A DNA stretch of 64,000 nt, from the NCBI GenBank assembly GCA_022495995.1, contig JAFEMH010000744.1, forward strand, positions 372,001-436,000, given 5' to 3'. A program made the translations under genes and the position numbers. Numbering within the stretch: the stretch's first letter is position 1; each line of letters begins with the position of its first letter. Under the pieces are notes generated by a model. It was not told the DNA's origin and searched no databases. It saw only the letters and a list, made by a program, of their open reading frames with translations. This document shows, piece after piece, positions 62,757 to 64,000 of this stretch. This DNA is from Adenophora triphylla var. japonica. Taxonomy: Eukaryota; Streptophyta; Magnoliopsida; Asterales; Campanulaceae.

Positions 62757-63292
62757 TAAGGACTACATGCTTACATATGCAAAATCGGATCATCTTGAGA
62801 TCATTGGGTATTCGGATTCCGATTTTGCTGGATGTCAAGATAGTCGAAAATCGACGTCCGGTTATGTCTTCACATTAGCTGGTGGAGCAATATCTTGGAG
62901 AAGTGCCAAGAAAATTCTTGTGACTTCCTCTACCATGGAAGCCGAGTTTGTTGCTTGTTACGAAGCATCCAAACAAGCTATATGGCTGCGTAAATTCATT
63001 GAGGGAGTGCGAATTGTCAATGGTGTTGAAAAACCACTCAAGTTATATTGTGACAATCGGGCTGCAGTGTTGTATACTAACAACAACAAGAGTTTATCTA
63101 GATCTAAGCATATAGATATCAAGTATCTTGTTGTTAGATAAAGAGTACAAAATGGACAAATAGAAATACAACATATAGGAACAAACTCCATGTTAGCAGA
63201 TCCGTTTACTAAAGCGTTATCTCCTTTAGCGTTTCACAAGCATACCGCTCATATGGGTGTAACAACTTCTGATAACATTTAATATAGTGGGA
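62757..63292 (+). pseudogene. Element D RNase H and pol C-terminus
   Basis: Open from 62767: IGYSDSDFAGCQDSRKSTSGYVF, AISWRSAKKILVTSSTMEAEFVA (Asp and Glu of the RNase H site present) and LYCDNRAAVLYTNNN, SRSKHIDIKY. Stop at 63139-63141; the homology continues to IGTNSMLADPFTKALSPLAFH (about 63176-63240). Separated from the RT only by the Tourist-like MITE. Confidence 0.85.
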
Positions 63293-63645
63293 GTTTGTGT
63301 TGTACTTTTATTTTGATTGTTTTATGTCTATTTATTATTGATCTCATTTGGTTAAGTAGGACTAGTTGGAGAAATATATATACATGCTTCAATATATTCA
63401 ATTTTCCATGCTACACATCTATACTTAATCTAGGTCATTTAGTTGGATATATATGTGATTAATGTGAGTTTAGTTGCGAATCAATTACAACGACTGCCCC
63501 TTTAGTCCTTACATTTATAAAACTAATGAACGGGATTGTTGAATGACAATAAAGTATACATAAGGATTGTCATTTACATTATAAATATGATTTTAGAAGG
63601 GTTTATTAAGTATAAACACATGTTTGGGCAATCCAAGTGGGAGAT
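63293..63645 (+). other. Element D 3' non-coding region and polypurine tract
   Basis: No gene. The purine tract aagtgggagat (63635-63645) directly precedes the LTR and would prime plus-strand DNA synthesis. Confidence 0.7.
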
Positions 63646-64000
63646 TGTTAGAACATGGATTGCAAAATATGTATACTTAGTAAATATACGTAAACGTGTA
63701 GACGTACATGTTTAAATCATAAATATAATGTTGTATAAAGTATAGAAAATTAATCAGTGTGAAGAATTTCCGAAGCAAAGGTTACCTATTTATGATGGAC
63801 AAAAGGTAAGCTTTTGCTGCTTAATAATAAAAGGGTGTGGTCCCTAAATGAAATGCCCCTTGGTTTCCTATATATAGAGGCTTTCCATCAGCCTAAGGAG
63901 ACACACAATATTAATATACTCTCTCTCCATAATCTGAGAGAAAGTGTGAAGGCATTATCATTTAGAAGAACTACTCTCCCTCCTTAATTCATCTTCTTCT
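63646..64000 (+). repeat. 3' LTR of element D, cut by the window end
   Basis: Matches 57100-57455 with scattered substitutions and a 2-bp deletion in the tata repeat near 63870. The final ~125 bp are outside the window. Confidence 0.9.

Larger units (their letters stand above)
57100..64000 (+). mobile_element. Element D: Ty1/Copia retrotransposon, inactive, right end outside the window
   Basis: 5' LTR 57100-57580, primer site, incomplete gag, protease, integrase, RT and RNase H in Copia order, polypurine tract, and a 3' LTR from 63646 that runs off the window. The LTRs differ at roughly 18 of the 355 comparable positions plus a 2-bp indel (about 5% by eye). Three elements sit inside it: an L1-like retroposon, a Stowaway MITE and a Tourist-like MITE. 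The left flank aaata (57095-57099) is the candidate TSD. Confidence 0.9.

Overview
This window is nuclear DNA from a flowering plant, most likely a eudicot. It contains Ty3/Gypsy elements of the Tat type (dual RNase H, antisense accessory genes), a Ty1/Copia element, CACTA, hAT, Stowaway-like and Tourist-like DNA transposons, an L1-like retroposon, and one small spliced defensin-like gene. I cannot name the species. Coordinates marked by target-site duplications (TSDs) are firm; most other ends are good to a few bases.

Region 1 (1-47851) is one nested stack of LTR retrotransposons. The oldest is element B (+ strand; its 5' part lies outside the window). Its remains are 19095-22770, 24586-29388 and 41294-47851. 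Element A (+, about 1021-19094) inserted into B's upstream coding region, and a 4.37-kb CACTA element (2796-7169, TSD TAA) later inserted into A's leader. A solo LTR (S1, 22771-24585, TSD CTGAC) splits B's reverse transcriptase from its RNase H. Element C (- strand, 29389-41293, TSD CCGCC), a young non-autonomous relative of A without pol, sits between B's two antisense genes. C itself holds a second solo LTR (S2, 35303-36086, TSD GCATG). All gag and pol frames carry stops, frameshifts or deletions.

A and B carry antisense genes downstream of integrase: a DUF7745/plant-mobile-domain-like gene in both (14062-15563; 27435-28932), and in B also a four-exon plant mobile domain gene (41377-44096). 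GC-rich palindromes specific to each family occur just upstream of the LTR TATA boxes and again upstream of each antisense gene. Hairpin-forming elements lie just after integrase, and stem-loop minisatellites lie in the 3' non-coding regions.

Region 2 (47852-57099) is AT-rich and host-like. It has a decayed hAT element (48422-51924), two hAT-type MITEs (52206-52858; 53573-54122, the latter with a nested Stowaway-like MITE), the defensin-like gene (55265-55711, -), and three copies of a roughly 360-bp tandem repeat (56012-57099).

Region 3 (57100-64000) is a Ty1/Copia element running off the window end. It is interrupted by a 1-kb L1-like retroposon (57706-58679, TSD of about 18 bp), a Stowaway MITE (59458-59714, TSD TA) and a Tourist-like MITE (61936-62756, TSD TAA). 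No rRNA, tRNA, CRISPR or bacterial-type operon was seen.
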